From Roseibium polysiphoniae (GTDB lineage: Bacteria > Pseudomonadota > Alphaproteobacteria > Rhizobiales > Stappiaceae): a stretch of 64,000 nucleotides of DNA. The position numbers and the translations under genes were made by a program. Shown in pieces: positions 55,168 through 64,000 of the stretch. Within the stretch, counting starts at the first letter, position 1, and every line of letters begins with the position of its first letter. The stretch covers positions 62,001-126,000 of the forward strand of contig NZ_JACYXJ010000003.1 in assembly GCF_014842925.1 (NCBI RefSeq), in the 5' to 3' direction. The notes beneath the pieces were generated by a model. The model was given only the letters and a program-made list of their open reading frames with translations. It had not been told where the DNA came from and searched no databases.

Positions 55168-55557
55168 ATGAGCACTGCCGCCACGAATACCGCGTTGGAA
55201 CGCGGCCGGGATCTGACCCAGCAGCTGAACCCGAACCTGGAGGCTGTCCTGGCCGAACGGTATGATGATCTGCTTCCCGGGTTCTCCGAAAGCCTGATCG
55301 AGTGGGCTTATGGTCGGCACTATGCCCGGCCCGGTCTGGATCTCAAGACCCGCCAATTGTGCACCATCGCAGCCCTGACGGCCCTGGGTGGGCAGACAGC
55401 ACCGCAGCTGAAGATCAACATCGAGCACACGCTGGCGAGTGGAGCCTCCCGGACCGAGATCGTTGAGGCGATCTGGCAAATGGCCGTCTACGGCGGATTG
55501 CCGGCAGCGATCAACGGCCTGAACGCCGCGCGGGAGGTCTTTGAAGCCGAGGCGTAG
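55168..55557 (+). CDS. Carboxymuconolactone decarboxylase family protein (AhpD-like)
   Basis: A 129-residue CMD-family protein. The domain is seen in PGFSESLIEWAYGRHYARPGLDLKTRQLCTIAALTALGGQ (split) and HTLASGASRTEIVEAIWQMAVYGGLPAAING. The CxxC of AhpD-type peroxidase relatives is absent: the motif region reads CTIAAL, with only one Cys, so this belongs to the non-peroxidatic branch. Its pairing with MerR regulators in stress-response units is well known in Proteobacteria. Reaction unknown. Confidence 0.88.
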   Translation: MSTAATNTALERGRDLTQQLNPNLEAVLAERYDDLLPGFSESLIEWAYGRHYARPGLDLKTRQLCTIAALTALGGQTAPQLKINIEHTLASGASRTEIVEAIWQMAVYGGLPAAINGLNAAREVFEAEA

Positions 55558-55558
55558 T

Positions 55559-55870
55559 TCAGCCCTCGCTCTTGTGCCCGTCTGAATGGCCGAGCTCCAT
55601 GTCTGGCCAGACTTGGTCGCGCAAGCGTTGCTTCAGGATTTTGGCTTCCGGAAAGCCGCCGTCCTGCTTGCGCTCCCAGATCGGCTTGCCGTCGCAAGTG
55701 ATGGTGAAAACGCCACCTGTTCCGGGGATCAGCGTGACAGCGCCCAGTTCCTCGGAAAAGGTAGTCAGGACTTCCTGGGCCATCCAGGCGGAGCGCAGAA
55801 GCCACCCGCATTGGCGGCAATAGGTGATGATGATATGGGGACCGTTCAAAGGTTCCATCGGTGGTTCCAT
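55559..55870 (-). CDS. SelT/SelW/SelH family (Rdx-type) protein
   Basis: A 103-residue thioredoxin-like protein. The redox motif CRQC (HIIITYCRQCGWLLRSAW) matches the Cys-x-x-(Sec/Cys) of SelW/Rdx proteins, followed by the typical GTGGVFTITCDGKPIWERKQDGGFPEAKILKQRLRD (split). The frame extends to 56323, but the start is either the ATG at 55870 or at 55858. It converges on the phosphotransferase gene region in an antisense overlap at its 5' end; a role in redox buffering is inferred only. Confidence 0.82.
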   Translation of the reverse strand: MEPPMEPLNGPHIIITYCRQCGWLLRSAWMAQEVLTTFSEELGAVTLIPGTGGVFTITCDGKPIWERKQDGGFPEAKILKQRLRDQVWPDMELGHSDGHKSEG

Positions 55871-55954
55871 TCTGATGAAGGCGGCGCGGCCGCCGGAGAA
55901 GATTTTGGAATATTTTGCATATCCATATCTGCCTGTCTCTCCGGTCGTGTGCCT

Positions 55955-56824
55955 GTGAGTGAAGGCGCCGCAAAAGAGACGGCCTTCGCCAGCTGCGGAA
56001 AGGCCATTGAAGGGCACCTGCAACTTGCGGCGATCACCGGCGAGCTGATAGCGGCAATGCGCTTGCCCGGCCTCACCAACCGCGTCTACCGGATTGAGTG
56101 TGCGAATGGGGATTTCGTGCTCCGGCTGCCGCGCGCGGAGACGGCCATGCTGATCGACCGGCAGGCAGAGCGTGCCAATCTGCTGGCTGCGGCAGAGCAA
56201 GGCGTCGCGCTTGCCCCATTGTTCGTTGATATCCAGGCCGGCATTCTGCTCAGCCCAGCGTTGGAAGAAAAGTCTGATCTGGTGTCGCCCGCAGCGCTGG
56301 GCAGTCTGGTCGGCCGGCTTCACCGCAAGGTCGCTGGTTTTGCCGGCGCGCTAGATCTCAAGGTGTTGTTGCAGGTGCCGCGCCATTTGGACGCTGCTCT
56401 TCGTAGCCGCTTTGCGCCGCTGGAATGCGCACTGGCGAAACATCCTGTCAAAACGGATGGACAACTCGTCGCCAGTCACTGCGACCTGTCACCCGGAAAC
56501 ATCTTGATGACGGCGTCTGGCCCGACCTTGATCGATTTCGAGTATTCCGGCATGGCACCTCCCGCCTGGGATCTTGCCTATGCGGTGCTCGAACATGGCT
56601 ATGATCAGAGCGGCGAAAGGGGCTTCCTTGAAGCCTATGCCGCTGCGGGCGGCGACGTGCCGGAACCCGAGGGGCTTCAAGGCATGAAAATGCACTGCGA
56701 TGCTGTTTCTGCGCTCTGGGCGCTCGGTCAGGCTGCAAGCGGCAACGACGCGGAGGATTTTCTGGCTTTCGCAGAGCGCCGGATTGCCCGCGCGCTCAGT
56801 ATTGCCGACGAGCTTTCCCGCTAG
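55955..56824 (+). CDS. Choline/aminoglycoside-type phosphotransferase (APH fold)
   Basis: A 289-residue kinase-like enzyme. Catalytic features are clear: HCDLSPGNILMTASG (Brenner-type HxDxxxxN) and LIDFEYSGMAPPAWDLAYAVLEH (metal-binding Asp), as in choline/ethanolamine kinases; the N-terminus has LPGLTNRVYRIECANGDFVLRLPR, the nucleotide-binding sheet. I chose the GTG at 55955 ((M)SEGAAKETAF); a GTG at 55949 is two codons further. The stop overlaps the DUF1624 gene's stop by 4 bases in a tail-to-tail arrangement. Substrate unknown; choline or thiamine are possibilities. Confidence 0.8.
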   Translation: MSEGAAKETAFASCGKAIEGHLQLAAITGELIAAMRLPGLTNRVYRIECANGDFVLRLPRAETAMLIDRQAERANLLAAAEQGVALAPLFVDIQAGILLSPALEEKSDLVSPAALGSLVGRLHRKVAGFAGALDLKVLLQVPRHLDAALRSRFAPLECALAKHPVKTDGQLVASHCDLSPGNILMTASGPTLIDFEYSGMAPPAWDLAYAVLEHGYDQSGERGFLEAYAAAGGDVPEPEGLQGMKMHCDAVSALWALGQAASGNDAEDFLAFAERRIARALSIADELSR

Positions 56825-57783
56825 TCATCAGCTGCTGGCGCTGGCGGCGTCTCCCGCAGGCAGATGCGGTAGGTCTCGTTGAGCTGGAGACGAAGGTCCG
56901 GATCTTGCGGGTTGGACACGAGGTTCTCCCATATGCCTTGGTTCTGAAGCCTTTCAAGCGTGCAGCTGCAGGAGGCCCGGCAGACGGCTTCGTCGCCGAA
57001 GGTGATGGCACAGTTTTTCGTGCAATCGCGCAAAAAGACATTGGCGCTTCGGTCCGGTGCAAGGCCGACGGCCGAAATCGACCACACAAGGCCATAAAGA
57101 ATCGGCTGGTGGACCAGGTAGATGATCAGTGACCGGCGACCAAGGATGTTGAGGATGCGACCACCCATTCCGGGGATCTTGAGCCGGGAGACACTTTCAA
57201 GACCACGCCTTTCGGTCAAAGCGCGGGTCAGTCCGACGCCGAGCATGGTCAGTCCGGCCCAGGGGGCAAGCGGGACATAGTCGACCGCGCCAAGGTCGGG
57301 TGTGCCCAGCCCAGACCACAACAACAGCTGGCCGTCGAAAACATGGCTTTTTGCCCAAAAGGGGAGGCTTGCGATCAGCGCAGCTCCAACAAGGGAAAGC
57401 CAGGCCGGCGCACGGAGGAAGGGCAGCGCAATCAAACTGCTGGTGGCAATCGCATGCAAGATGCCAAAGCGGACAAATGCATCGCCGAACGTGAAAGAGG
57501 TGGCGAGAGAGACACCCGCTGCGGCCAGGACAATGACGGCCTCGCGCTTCCAGAACGCTCGCCAACGCACCCCGTGCTGATGCGCGAGGGTCAGGCTCAC
57601 GCCGGCGAGGAACAGAAAGGTTCCGGCGATGCCGGCGGCAAAGGCCCGCCACTCCGGTGCGCTGCTGACCTGCCAGTCGACGTGACCAAACCAGGACAGG
57701 TCCCAGCTCAGGTGGTAGGCGATCATCGCGAGGATGGCGACGCCGCGCAGGGCGTCTATGGCGTCAATCCGGGACGATTTCAT
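56821..57783 (-). CDS. DUF1624 (heparan-alpha-glucosaminide N-acetyltransferase-like) membrane protein
   Basis: A 320-residue protein with about 8 membrane segments. The DUF1624/YeiB-like start is typical: DAIDALRGVAILAMIAYHLSWDL with FLFLAGVSLTLAHQHGV after it, and PLAPWAGLTMLGVGL further on. Related membrane acyltransferases modify sugars or lipids. After the last segment, residues 250-320 are soluble and hold five Cys in FLRDCTKNCAITFGDEAVCRASCSC, an unusual C-terminal extension. It starts 39 bases after the stop of a 41-residue membrane peptide gene. Function unknown. Confidence 0.82.
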   Translation of the reverse strand: MKSSRIDAIDALRGVAILAMIAYHLSWDLSWFGHVDWQVSSAPEWRAFAAGIAGTFLFLAGVSLTLAHQHGVRWRAFWKREAVIVLAAAGVSLATSFTFGDAFVRFGILHAIATSSLIALPFLRAPAWLSLVGAALIASLPFWAKSHVFDGQLLLWSGLGTPDLGAVDYVPLAPWAGLTMLGVGLTRALTERRGLESVSRLKIPGMGGRILNILGRRSLIIYLVHQPILYGLVWSISAVGLAPDRSANVFLRDCTKNCAITFGDEAVCRASCSCTLERLQNQGIWENLVSNPQDPDLRLQLNETYRICLRETPPAPAADD

Positions 57784-57822
57784 AAGCAGCCCCGGAGGTT
57801 AACTTGCCTGATTGGCGTGACT

Positions 57823-57948
57823 TCAGGCGCCGAAGGCAACGAGAAGTGTGCTGCACAGGGCAGAAAGGGCAAGAAAGCCGGCAACAAATGGCCAGGGTGA
57901 GGGCCGGTCCATGGAAAAGGCATCGCGCTTGGAATGATCGTTGAACAT
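57823..57948 (-). CDS. Small membrane peptide upstream of DUF1624
   Basis: A 41-residue peptide beginning MFNDHSKRDAFSMDRPSPWP, with one hydrophobic helix (FVAGFLALSALCSTLLVAF) ending at the stop. Its ATG is preceded by GAGGAGCTGTCGAACC, a strong ribosome-binding site, which is the main support. It ends 39 bases before the DUF1624 gene on the same strand and is probably co-transcribed. No family recognised. Confidence 0.65.
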   Translation of the reverse strand: MFNDHSKRDAFSMDRPSPWPFVAGFLALSALCSTLLVAFGA

Positions 57949-58060
57949 AGGTTCGACAGCTCCTCGCTTGGTTCAATTCCCTGGATGAGGGATGTCCAAG
58001 CGTGGCCGAGACGAGGGGCGGACGGAAGATGGTAAATCAGGCGTTAACAGTGTTTTCCAG

Positions 58061-58090
58061 AGAAAACCGCTCCGATGTGCCGGAGCGGGG
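58061..58090 (-). terminator. Terminator after the DUF3775 gene
   Basis: Stem CCGCTCCG/CGGAGCGG with a 6-base loop; read on the minus strand it is followed by TTTTCTC, about 40 bases after the stop. Confidence 0.82.
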
Positions 58091-58130
58091 ATAACTTTGA
58101 AAGACTTTGGGGCAGCCCCTTGAACATGTC

Positions 58131-58541
58131 TTAGAGCTCGAGGGCGTCGAGCCCTGCCTCAAGATAATCGGCGAGCATCGGCATGCCGAGAAGGTATTTC
58201 GCGGTGGAGCCGACGGCGCGTTCACGTGCTTCCTGGGTGGCCTGTTCGAAATCGGCCGCTTCAAAGTCGCCACGCCCGATCCAGGCAATCGAGACGAGTT
58301 CGGCAGCTTCATCGACATTGAGATCCTCGATCAACTCCCGAAGCTCTTCATCCGACATGTCGTCGTTTTCTTCCTCGGCCAGACCGTCGTGGTGATGGGC
58401 GTCGGTCAGTGTCTCGGAGTCGAATTCGACATCACCTTCATGTCCATCCTCAAAGCTGTCGTTGAGGGCGGTCGAGACGGCACGTGCCTTCTGGGCGAGC
58501 ATGCGGATCGTGTCGGCGGACAGTGTCAGGTTGATGTCCAT
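58131..58541 (-). CDS. DUF3775 domain-containing protein
   Basis: A 136-residue soluble, very acidic protein of the DUF3775 family, found mainly in Alphaproteobacteria. Features are the start MDINLTLSADTIRMLAQKA, an Asp/Glu/His-rich middle (ETLTDAHHHDGLAEEENDDM), and the core EELRELIEDLNVDEAAELVSIAWIGRGDFEAADF with LLGMPMLADYLEAGLDALE at the end. Function unknown. Monocistronic with a terminator. Confidence 0.88.
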   Translation of the reverse strand: MDINLTLSADTIRMLAQKARAVSTALNDSFEDGHEGDVEFDSETLTDAHHHDGLAEEENDDMSDEELRELIEDLNVDEAAELVSIAWIGRGDFEAADFEQATQEARERAVGSTAKYLLGMPMLADYLEAGLDALEL

Positions 58542-58888
58542 GTCGGGGTCCCCACTTGTTTCCCGTTATTTATCTCTGACCAAAGCGTGCGAGGCAATGG
58601 TCTTGCGCATCTATCGATGAAGGTGAGATGCAAGCCTAAATCCCGGTCTTTCCCCGAAATCCAAAGGCCAGGGCGCTCCGTGCGCCGGCTGATGCATCTG
58701 TTTTTCATTCCTTCACTCACGGACTTGTATGGCAGGCGCGAGCCTGCTTAACTTTGATCAAGAGCAAGGGATTGCAAACAGATCACCGGGGGCGGACCGG
58801 GCGCGAGAGAGCCGAAGAGGGACACAAGTCCTTCTTCGGCTCTCTTCATTTATGCGTCGTGGATCGTTTTTCGTGCAGGTTCCGAAGC
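58542..58888. other. Intergenic region with an orphan terminator-like hairpin
   Basis: 347 bases. It contains no gene above 40 codons that I can support, but includes the strong hairpin described next, with no upstream gene on its strand. A small RNA from about 58700 to 58850 on the plus strand would fit. Confidence 0.4.
58806..58851 (+). terminator. Orphan hairpin, terminator-like
   Basis: A 13-bp stem AGAGAGCCGAAGA/TCTTCGGCTCTCT with a 14-base loop, followed by TTCATTTAT on the plus strand. No gene on that strand reads into it, so it may end an sRNA; on the minus strand it lies downstream of the 58889-59203 gene but lacks a T-run. Confidence 0.55.
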
Positions 58889-59203
58889 CTAGTGCGGGCT
58901 GTTTGGCCCGTCAGTATTCCCGTCAGTGAGCCTGTCGGTGAGAATGTGGGGCACGTTGGTCGATAGGGCTGGTTCGGAAGGTGCGCTGCCGCGTTCGGCA
59001 AAGGATTCCGGTGCCCAGGATGCTGCGATTGTCAGGGCGACAGCAAAGGTCAGCCCGAGCGCGATGGCGCCCAGAAGAGCGCGTGCATCTGACAGGTCAC
59101 GATTTTTCCTCCGAGGCGGCAGAATTTCTTCTGCTTCCGGCTGCCGGCTTTTTCTGAGCTTGCGCCAAAACATCCAGCGTTCTGAAGGCATGGGGTTTCT
59201 CAC
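58889..59203 (-). CDS. Small single-pass membrane protein
   Basis: A 104-residue protein with one membrane segment (LLGAIALGLTFAVALTIAASW). The cytoplasmic N-terminal part is basic (WRKLRKSRQPEAEEILPPRRKNRD) and the outer part Ser/Thr/Asn-rich. The ATG overlaps the upstream gene's stop as ATGA, so the two are coupled. No family recognised; a membrane-anchor or assembly role for the partner is only a guess. Confidence 0.68.
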   Translation of the reverse strand: MRNPMPSERWMFWRKLRKSRQPEAEEILPPRRKNRDLSDARALLGAIALGLTFAVALTIAASWAPESFAERGSAPSEPALSTNVPHILTDRLTDGNTDGPNSPH

Positions 59204-59493
59204 GATTTGTCTGCAATCTGGTTGGAGGACGCTGCCTTTTGAGCAACGGGCGCGGCATCAGGGGTTTCGAAGCCTTGAATGAGGCGTTCCGCCAGACAGG
59301 CCGTGGCTGCAAGCATTGCGGTGAAGGCGGCACAGAGCGTTGGAAGTGCGATGTCGACCCCGATGACAAAGCCGGTCATCGCGCCTGCCAGGGAGAGCAC
59401 CGCGAAAGCTGCAGCGGCGATACCCGCCTGATCCCGGTTGGTCAGCGTCGTGGCGCGGGCCGTTGTGTTTTTGCCAAAACCGTTCTTCTGCAT
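59200..59493 (-). CDS. Small two-pass membrane protein
   Basis: A 97-residue protein with two hydrophobic segments (AGIAAAAFAVLSLAGAMTGFVIG and ALPTLCAAFTAMLAATACLAE). The ATG at 59493 follows GGAGAAATGGC; the longer frame to 59568 is less likely. First gene of a two-gene unit with the single-pass protein. Function unknown. Confidence 0.68.
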   Translation of the reverse strand: MQKNGFGKNTTARATTLTNRDQAGIAAAAFAVLSLAGAMTGFVIGVDIALPTLCAAFTAMLAATACLAERLIQGFETPDAAPVAQKAASSNQIADKS

Positions 59494-59875
59494 TTTGCCA
59501 TTTCTCCAAAGGGACAGGCGCGCCAAAGAAGGAGGCGCGAAAGCCGAGGTCTTGCAACTGAGCAACATCTGGCGAGGTCAGTCGATGGAGCGAAAATGTC
59601 TGAGGACTTGGCCTTGCAAGGGACAGCTTTCAGGCTGTTCCGGTGTCATTTTGTGACCAGAATGTGGTGCCGGACGTGCACCGGAATCGATAGGTCATTC
59701 GAGCCCGTCTGCTCGGATTTGGATCAAGTTTTAAGTATTAATGATTGGTTTACCCAACCTTTCCGGATGTGGATGTCGGGACGATTGAATCGTTAAGATT
59801 CATAACTTTTTTGCTTTTCTGGCGGATTGTGTTTCGGGTGTGGGGCATGTTGCCAAATGGCGGGTATTGCGGACG

Positions 59876-61003
59876 ATGAATGTACAACCAGCTCAATTGC
59901 GCGCTGTAAAAAATGCGGAAAATGCGGAAGGCCAGGATGGTCAGACACCGGAGGTTCAAGAAGAATCCCCGGCGCTCAACCTTGCCGGTCTGCAGTTCTT
60001 CTTCGCTGACATCAACCGCAAGACAATCGTCTGGAACGAGAGCGGATCGCAGAGCTTCGACAGCGAGATCCGAGGTCTGTGCGAAGCGCCTTCCAGTGAA
60101 GCCCTGCGCCTTCTGACACAGGAAGATCGCAAGAACATTCTGCGTCTCATTCAGGGCGCCATTCGTGACGGCAAGGCCGGGCCCTTCGATGTGGGCGGCG
60201 GAGCTGACCATCGCATACCCGGCATTCCGCTCATGGCCTATCGCTACGAGCTTCAGGATGGTCGGCTGATCGTGGTCTGTTTCCCGTCTCTTGGCGAAGA
60301 CAGCGGCAATCCGGGCAATATCGCCCTCGGTCTCGCACCGATCCTTCAGCACTTTGTGGCAAACTCGAACCGTTGCGTTTGCCTTGTCGACAATTTCGGC
60401 TACGTGCGTTTTGCCAGCGAGGGCTTCCTGAGCAGCTTCGGGATCCCTGACGCCAAGCTGATCCTGGGTCGAAACATCGCCCATATCCAGAAACGCGTCG
60501 GCCGAACCCTTGTATCGCTTATTCTCGAATCCCTGACCCGGCGCGCCAGCGCGACCGGCCGCGGAAAGTTCCTGGTGGGAACGGGTGCGGCGGTGGAGCT
60601 GACCCACAACACGATGTATTTCCGGATCTCGGGAAGTTTTGGCGGTGTGCTCTTCTCGGCTGGCCAGGCCAGTGGCGATGTGGATTTTGCCAAGATCTTC
60701 AATCTCTGCAGTGCGCCCATGGTCGTGGTCAACACGAAGAACCGCATGATCCTGGCCGCCAACAAGGCAGCGATCAAAGCCTATCAGCTGACGCCCGAGA
60801 TCATGGACGAGAAGCCGATTACGGAAACACTGCTCCATCCGAAAAGCTATGGCACCTTGTTGCAGGCCGCCGAGCAGGAAAGCGACGTGCCGCAGCCGAC
60901 TGTCATCAACGCGTTGAACGGGCAGTCCAAGAAAAAGCGGATCAAGGCGACTCTTTTGCCCGACGACAGGGCGCCCAAGCTGGTTCTCGAAGCCAGGTCC
61001 TGA
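59876..61003 (+). CDS. PAS-like domain protein without output domain
   Basis: A 375-residue soluble protein. It contains two or three PAS-like modules (segments around residue 165, SNRCVCLVDNFGYVRFASEGFLSSFGI, and 258, FNLCSAPMVVVNTKNRMILAANKAAIKAY, have the strand and Asn/Gly patterns of PAS folds) but no kinase, cyclase, GGDEF/EAL or helix-turn-helix. The N-terminus is charged and disordered. I chose the ATG at 59876; an ATG at 59840 would add 12 residues. Such proteins usually act by binding a partner kinase; here no neighbouring two-component gene is present. Confidence 0.7.
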   Translation: MNVQPAQLRAVKNAENAEGQDGQTPEVQEESPALNLAGLQFFFADINRKTIVWNESGSQSFDSEIRGLCEAPSSEALRLLTQEDRKNILRLIQGAIRDGKAGPFDVGGGADHRIPGIPLMAYRYELQDGRLIVVCFPSLGEDSGNPGNIALGLAPILQHFVANSNRCVCLVDNFGYVRFASEGFLSSFGIPDAKLILGRNIAHIQKRVGRTLVSLILESLTRRASATGRGKFLVGTGAAVELTHNTMYFRISGSFGGVLFSAGQASGDVDFAKIFNLCSAPMVVVNTKNRMILAANKAAIKAYQLTPEIMDEKPITETLLHPKSYGTLLQAAEQESDVPQPTVINALNGQSKKKRIKATLLPDDRAPKLVLEARS

Positions 61004-61014
61004 CCGGCATCTGA

Positions 61015-62343
<1,329 letters not shown>

Positions 62344-62647
62344 AAACGCGGGCCCATCGGTTTCGATTTGAGGGCGGCGTGAGCCGCCCTTTTTTGTGTC
62401 TGACCACAGCGATCTTGAGACTGCTCACACCCTATCTGCGTCCGCAAGCCGCAGCTGTTGTGACGGCTGCTTCCCCCATTTCGACACGATTGGATGGAAC
62501 CTTTCCGGCGTGGAGCGATTTGCTCCCTGTTCGCGGATGGCGACGACAGAATGCGTCGAACGTCAGCCCTGTGAAGGCTCCGGGCGTGGTTGATTTCCGG
62601 TTCCTTCAAAGTGCCCAGTATCAACCTTTTTGATTCAGGAGACTCTT
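62344..62647. other. Intergenic region between aatA and the DUF992 gene
   Basis: 304 bases: the aatA terminator at its left end, then about 230 bases that should include the DUF992 promoter; no gene found. A CAGGAGACTCTT ribosome-binding site precedes the DUF992 ATG. Confidence 0.45.
62372..62395 (+). terminator. Rho-independent terminator after aatA
   Basis: Stem GGGCGGC/GCCGCCC with a GTGA loop followed by six T residues. Confidence 0.9.
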
Positions 62648-63133
62648 ATGTCCCGTCGTGCAACGCTTGCTTTGCTTCTCGTGTCCGGCTCCTTGCTGGC
62701 TTCCCCTGTCATGGCCCAGGACAAGGCGCCTGGCGTACAGGTCGGCAAGCTCACCTGCACCGTCGAAGGTGAAAGCAATTTCATCGTTGGCTCCAGCGCT
62801 ACGCTTGGCTGTAACTACAAGCCGGTCGGCAATGGCGCGGTCGAATATTACAGCGGAACGGTCAAGGACTACGGCCTCGATATCGGCACGACCGACCAGG
62901 CCACGCTGATCTGGGGCGTTCTTGCTCCCAGTGCTGACATGGAGCCGGGCGCTCTTGCCGGTACCTATGGTGGCGTCACAGCCGGTGCCAGCCTTGGCGC
63001 TGGTCTCAAGGCCAATGCTCTTGTCGGTGGTCTGGACAAGTCGATCGCCCTCAACCCCTTCAGCGTCGAGAGCCAGACCGGAACAAATGTGACCCTTGGC
63101 GTCAGCAAGCTGACGCTGAAACCGATCAACTAA
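62648..63133 (+). CDS. DUF992 domain-containing secreted protein
   Basis: A 161-residue secreted protein of the DUF992 family, found in Hyphomicrobiales. Signal peptide (TLALLLVSGSLLASPVMAQ) then VGKLTCTVEGESNFIVGSSATLGCNYKP, with the two Cys of the family, and YSGTVKDYGLDIGTTDQATLIWGVLAP followed by GTYGGVTAGASLGAGLKANALVGG, likely a beta-rich fold. Function unknown; probably periplasmic or outer-membrane associated. Monocistronic, with a strong terminator. Confidence 0.9.
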   Translation: MSRRATLALLLVSGSLLASPVMAQDKAPGVQVGKLTCTVEGESNFIVGSSATLGCNYKPVGNGAVEYYSGTVKDYGLDIGTTDQATLIWGVLAPSADMEPGALAGTYGGVTAGASLGAGLKANALVGGLDKSIALNPFSVESQTGTNVTLGVSKLTLKPIN

Positions 63134-63161
63134 TAAAAACTTCCTCCCCCACCAAAACTTG

Positions 63162-63188
63162 GGCCGGCCTCGCGCCGGCCTTTTTTTT
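63162..63188 (+). terminator. Rho-independent terminator after DUF992
   Basis: Stem GGCCGGC/GCCGGCC with a CTCGC loop and eight T residues; a very strong terminator. Confidence 0.92.
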
Positions 63189-63202
63189 ATGTCCCGCGCC
63201 CG

Positions 63203-63502
63203 TCAGTCAGAGTTTTGTTTTGGGGCGCAATCGCCAGTGCTTGAGCCCTGACAGGCGGTGCTTTGGTCCTGAATGCGCTGCAAATCCTGTCTGCGTTCGC
63301 TTTCATCGTTCAATGTGCGATTGGAAAGGCTGCCGCGTTGGTTGTTCTGTTGGCGATCCAGCTGCTGGCGTGCGGAAGGGAGGTTCGCCCTCGGATCGGA
63401 GTTTAACCCGCGTAACGGTGTCGACTGTGCGAAAGACGCAGTCTGATGGCCGGCAACGACGAAAAAGACGATCAATGCGACGGCTTTAGCAAGATGTGTC
63501 AC
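63203..63502 (-). CDS. Secreted Gln/Arg/Asn-rich protein of unknown function
   Basis: A 99-residue protein. Signal peptide (AVALIVFFVVAGHQTASFAQ), then a hydrophilic, repeat-free mature part rich in Gln, Arg, Asn and Ser (SARQQLDRQQNNQRGSLSNR; ESERRQDLQRIQDQ) with two Cys at the end (TACQGSSTGDCAP) likely forming a disulfide. No family recognised. It faces away from the EF-G-like gene and converges on the DUF992 terminator. Confidence 0.65.
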   Translation of the reverse strand: MTHLAKAVALIVFFVVAGHQTASFAQSTPLRGLNSDPRANLPSARQQLDRQQNNQRGSLSNRTLNDESERRQDLQRIQDQSTACQGSSTGDCAPKQNSD

Positions 63503-63771
63503 GACATTTAACCTCCGCGGGCTTCGCCCTGGGGATTGGGCTTTCGAACTCGAGCATTCTTTATCCTCAGGCTCAAGGGGGAAACCTGAGAGGGCATTTT
63601 ATTGGTGCGATGCCGCATAAGTTTCCCTTGCGTCAAAGCTGTAAACGGCGCGACGATACTCCTCCGCTCTCCGGTCCAAAAGGACTTCTTATCGGCGGGT
63701 GTGGCGCGGACAGGCCGTGCCTTCCGGGTCGGCCTCGTGATCGCGCTGGGATAACCAACGGGAGGCGACGC

Positions 63772-64000
63772 ATGGCTCAAGTTTCATCGGGAGGCAACGA
63801 TCACACGGACAGAGCGGCTGGCGCCGGCGCTTCGGAAACGCGATGCATAGCGCTGGTGGGTCCATTCGGCAGCGGCAAGACAACCCTTCTGGAAGCCATC
63901 TTGAAGCGCACAGGTGCGATTGCGCGGCAAGGGAGCGCTGGAGAAGGCAATATGGTCGGCGATGCGGGCCCCGAAGCCCGCAGTCATGGCATGAGCGTCG
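63772..64000 (+). CDS. EF-G-like translational GTPase, N-terminal fragment (runs off window)
   Basis: The first 76 codons are in the window. The P-loop CIALVGPFGSGKTTLLEAIL (residues 25-44) belongs to the EF-G-like (FusA2-type) GTPases of Alphaproteobacteria, whose P-loop is G-P-F-G-S-G-K-T rather than the H-V-D-x-G-K-T of canonical EF-G; the 24 residues before it are a Ser/Gly-rich extension. The ATG at 63772 follows GGGAGGCGACGC. Function of the group is poorly defined (ribosome-associated translation factor). The rest, including switch regions, lies outside. Confidence 0.72.
   Translation, partial: MAQVSSGGNDHTDRAAGAGASETRCIALVGPFGSGKTTLLEAILKRTGAIARQGSAGEGNMVGDAGPEARSHGMSV

Noticed and set aside
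63508-63780. A 90-codon minus-strand frame before the EF-G-like gene
   Set aside because: Basic, low-complexity product; it overlaps the EF-G-like start region and has no ribosome-binding site.

Overview
The window looks like chromosome of a GC-rich alphaproteobacterium of the order Hyphomicrobiales (Rhizobiales), most like the marine Stappiaceae (Labrenzia/Roseibium/Stappia). This is inferred from gene content: DUF1402, DUF992, DUF1344, DUF3775, an Omp25/31-type porin, HlyU, a UbiK-like protein, and gene orders such as lgt-midA-pgeF and pgsA-moaD-moaE. I saw no rRNA, tRNA, IS element or CRISPR array. Genes are dense, on both strands, in short operons.

1-14 kb is housekeeping: an operon on the minus strand (lgt, midA, pgeF, truncated M24 hydrolase); ubiK-like, YbjN, proC, a TetR regulator and a CsaA-like tRNA-binding protein on the plus strand; a MarR/response-regulator/sensor-kinase operon divergent from ilvE; a Bcr/CflA-type drug transporter; and pgsA-moaD-moaE. 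14-23 kb has a TPR sulfotransferase, thymidine kinase, an EEP-family enzyme, uvrC, an SDR, a Ca/Na antiporter and an outer-membrane porin. 23-39 kb has a two-gene RND efflux system, GST, RNase T2, rlmJ, a GNAT enzyme, a cold-shock protein with a very long Gly-rich N-terminus, several secreted proteins of unknown role, an MBL hydrolase, DUF1402, an MFS symporter and a chalcone-isomerase-fold protein. A 482-residue coiled-coil protein follows.

40.9-50 kb is the accessory region and the most interesting part. It holds about 1.1 kb without a convincing gene that grades into a mosaic of palindromic repeats; a small GIY-YIG nuclease framed by inverted copies of one palindrome; an AT-rich 846-residue gene that fuses a superfamily-2 helicase to a PD-(D/E)XK-like nuclease; a duplicated, diverged copy of the uvrB 3' end; a 66-residue membrane protein translationally coupled to uvrB; a greatly enlarged uvrB whose tails carry in-frame copies of a repeat; and an HNH endonuclease with a possible modified-base reader. 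My reading is that a small defence-type island has joined the chromosome at the 3' end of uvrB.

50-64 kb returns to core-like genes: paired DUF1344 proteins, a chemoreceptor, bacterioferritin, a MerR/carboxymuconolactone-decarboxylase pair with a recognisable MerR-type promoter, a SelW-like thioredoxin-fold protein, an aminoglycoside/choline-type phosphotransferase, a DUF1624 membrane protein with a 41-residue membrane peptide upstream, DUF3775, a two-gene membrane operon, a PAS-like protein without an output domain, aspartate aminotransferase, a DUF992 secreted protein, and the first 76 codons of an EF-G-like GTPase running off the right edge.
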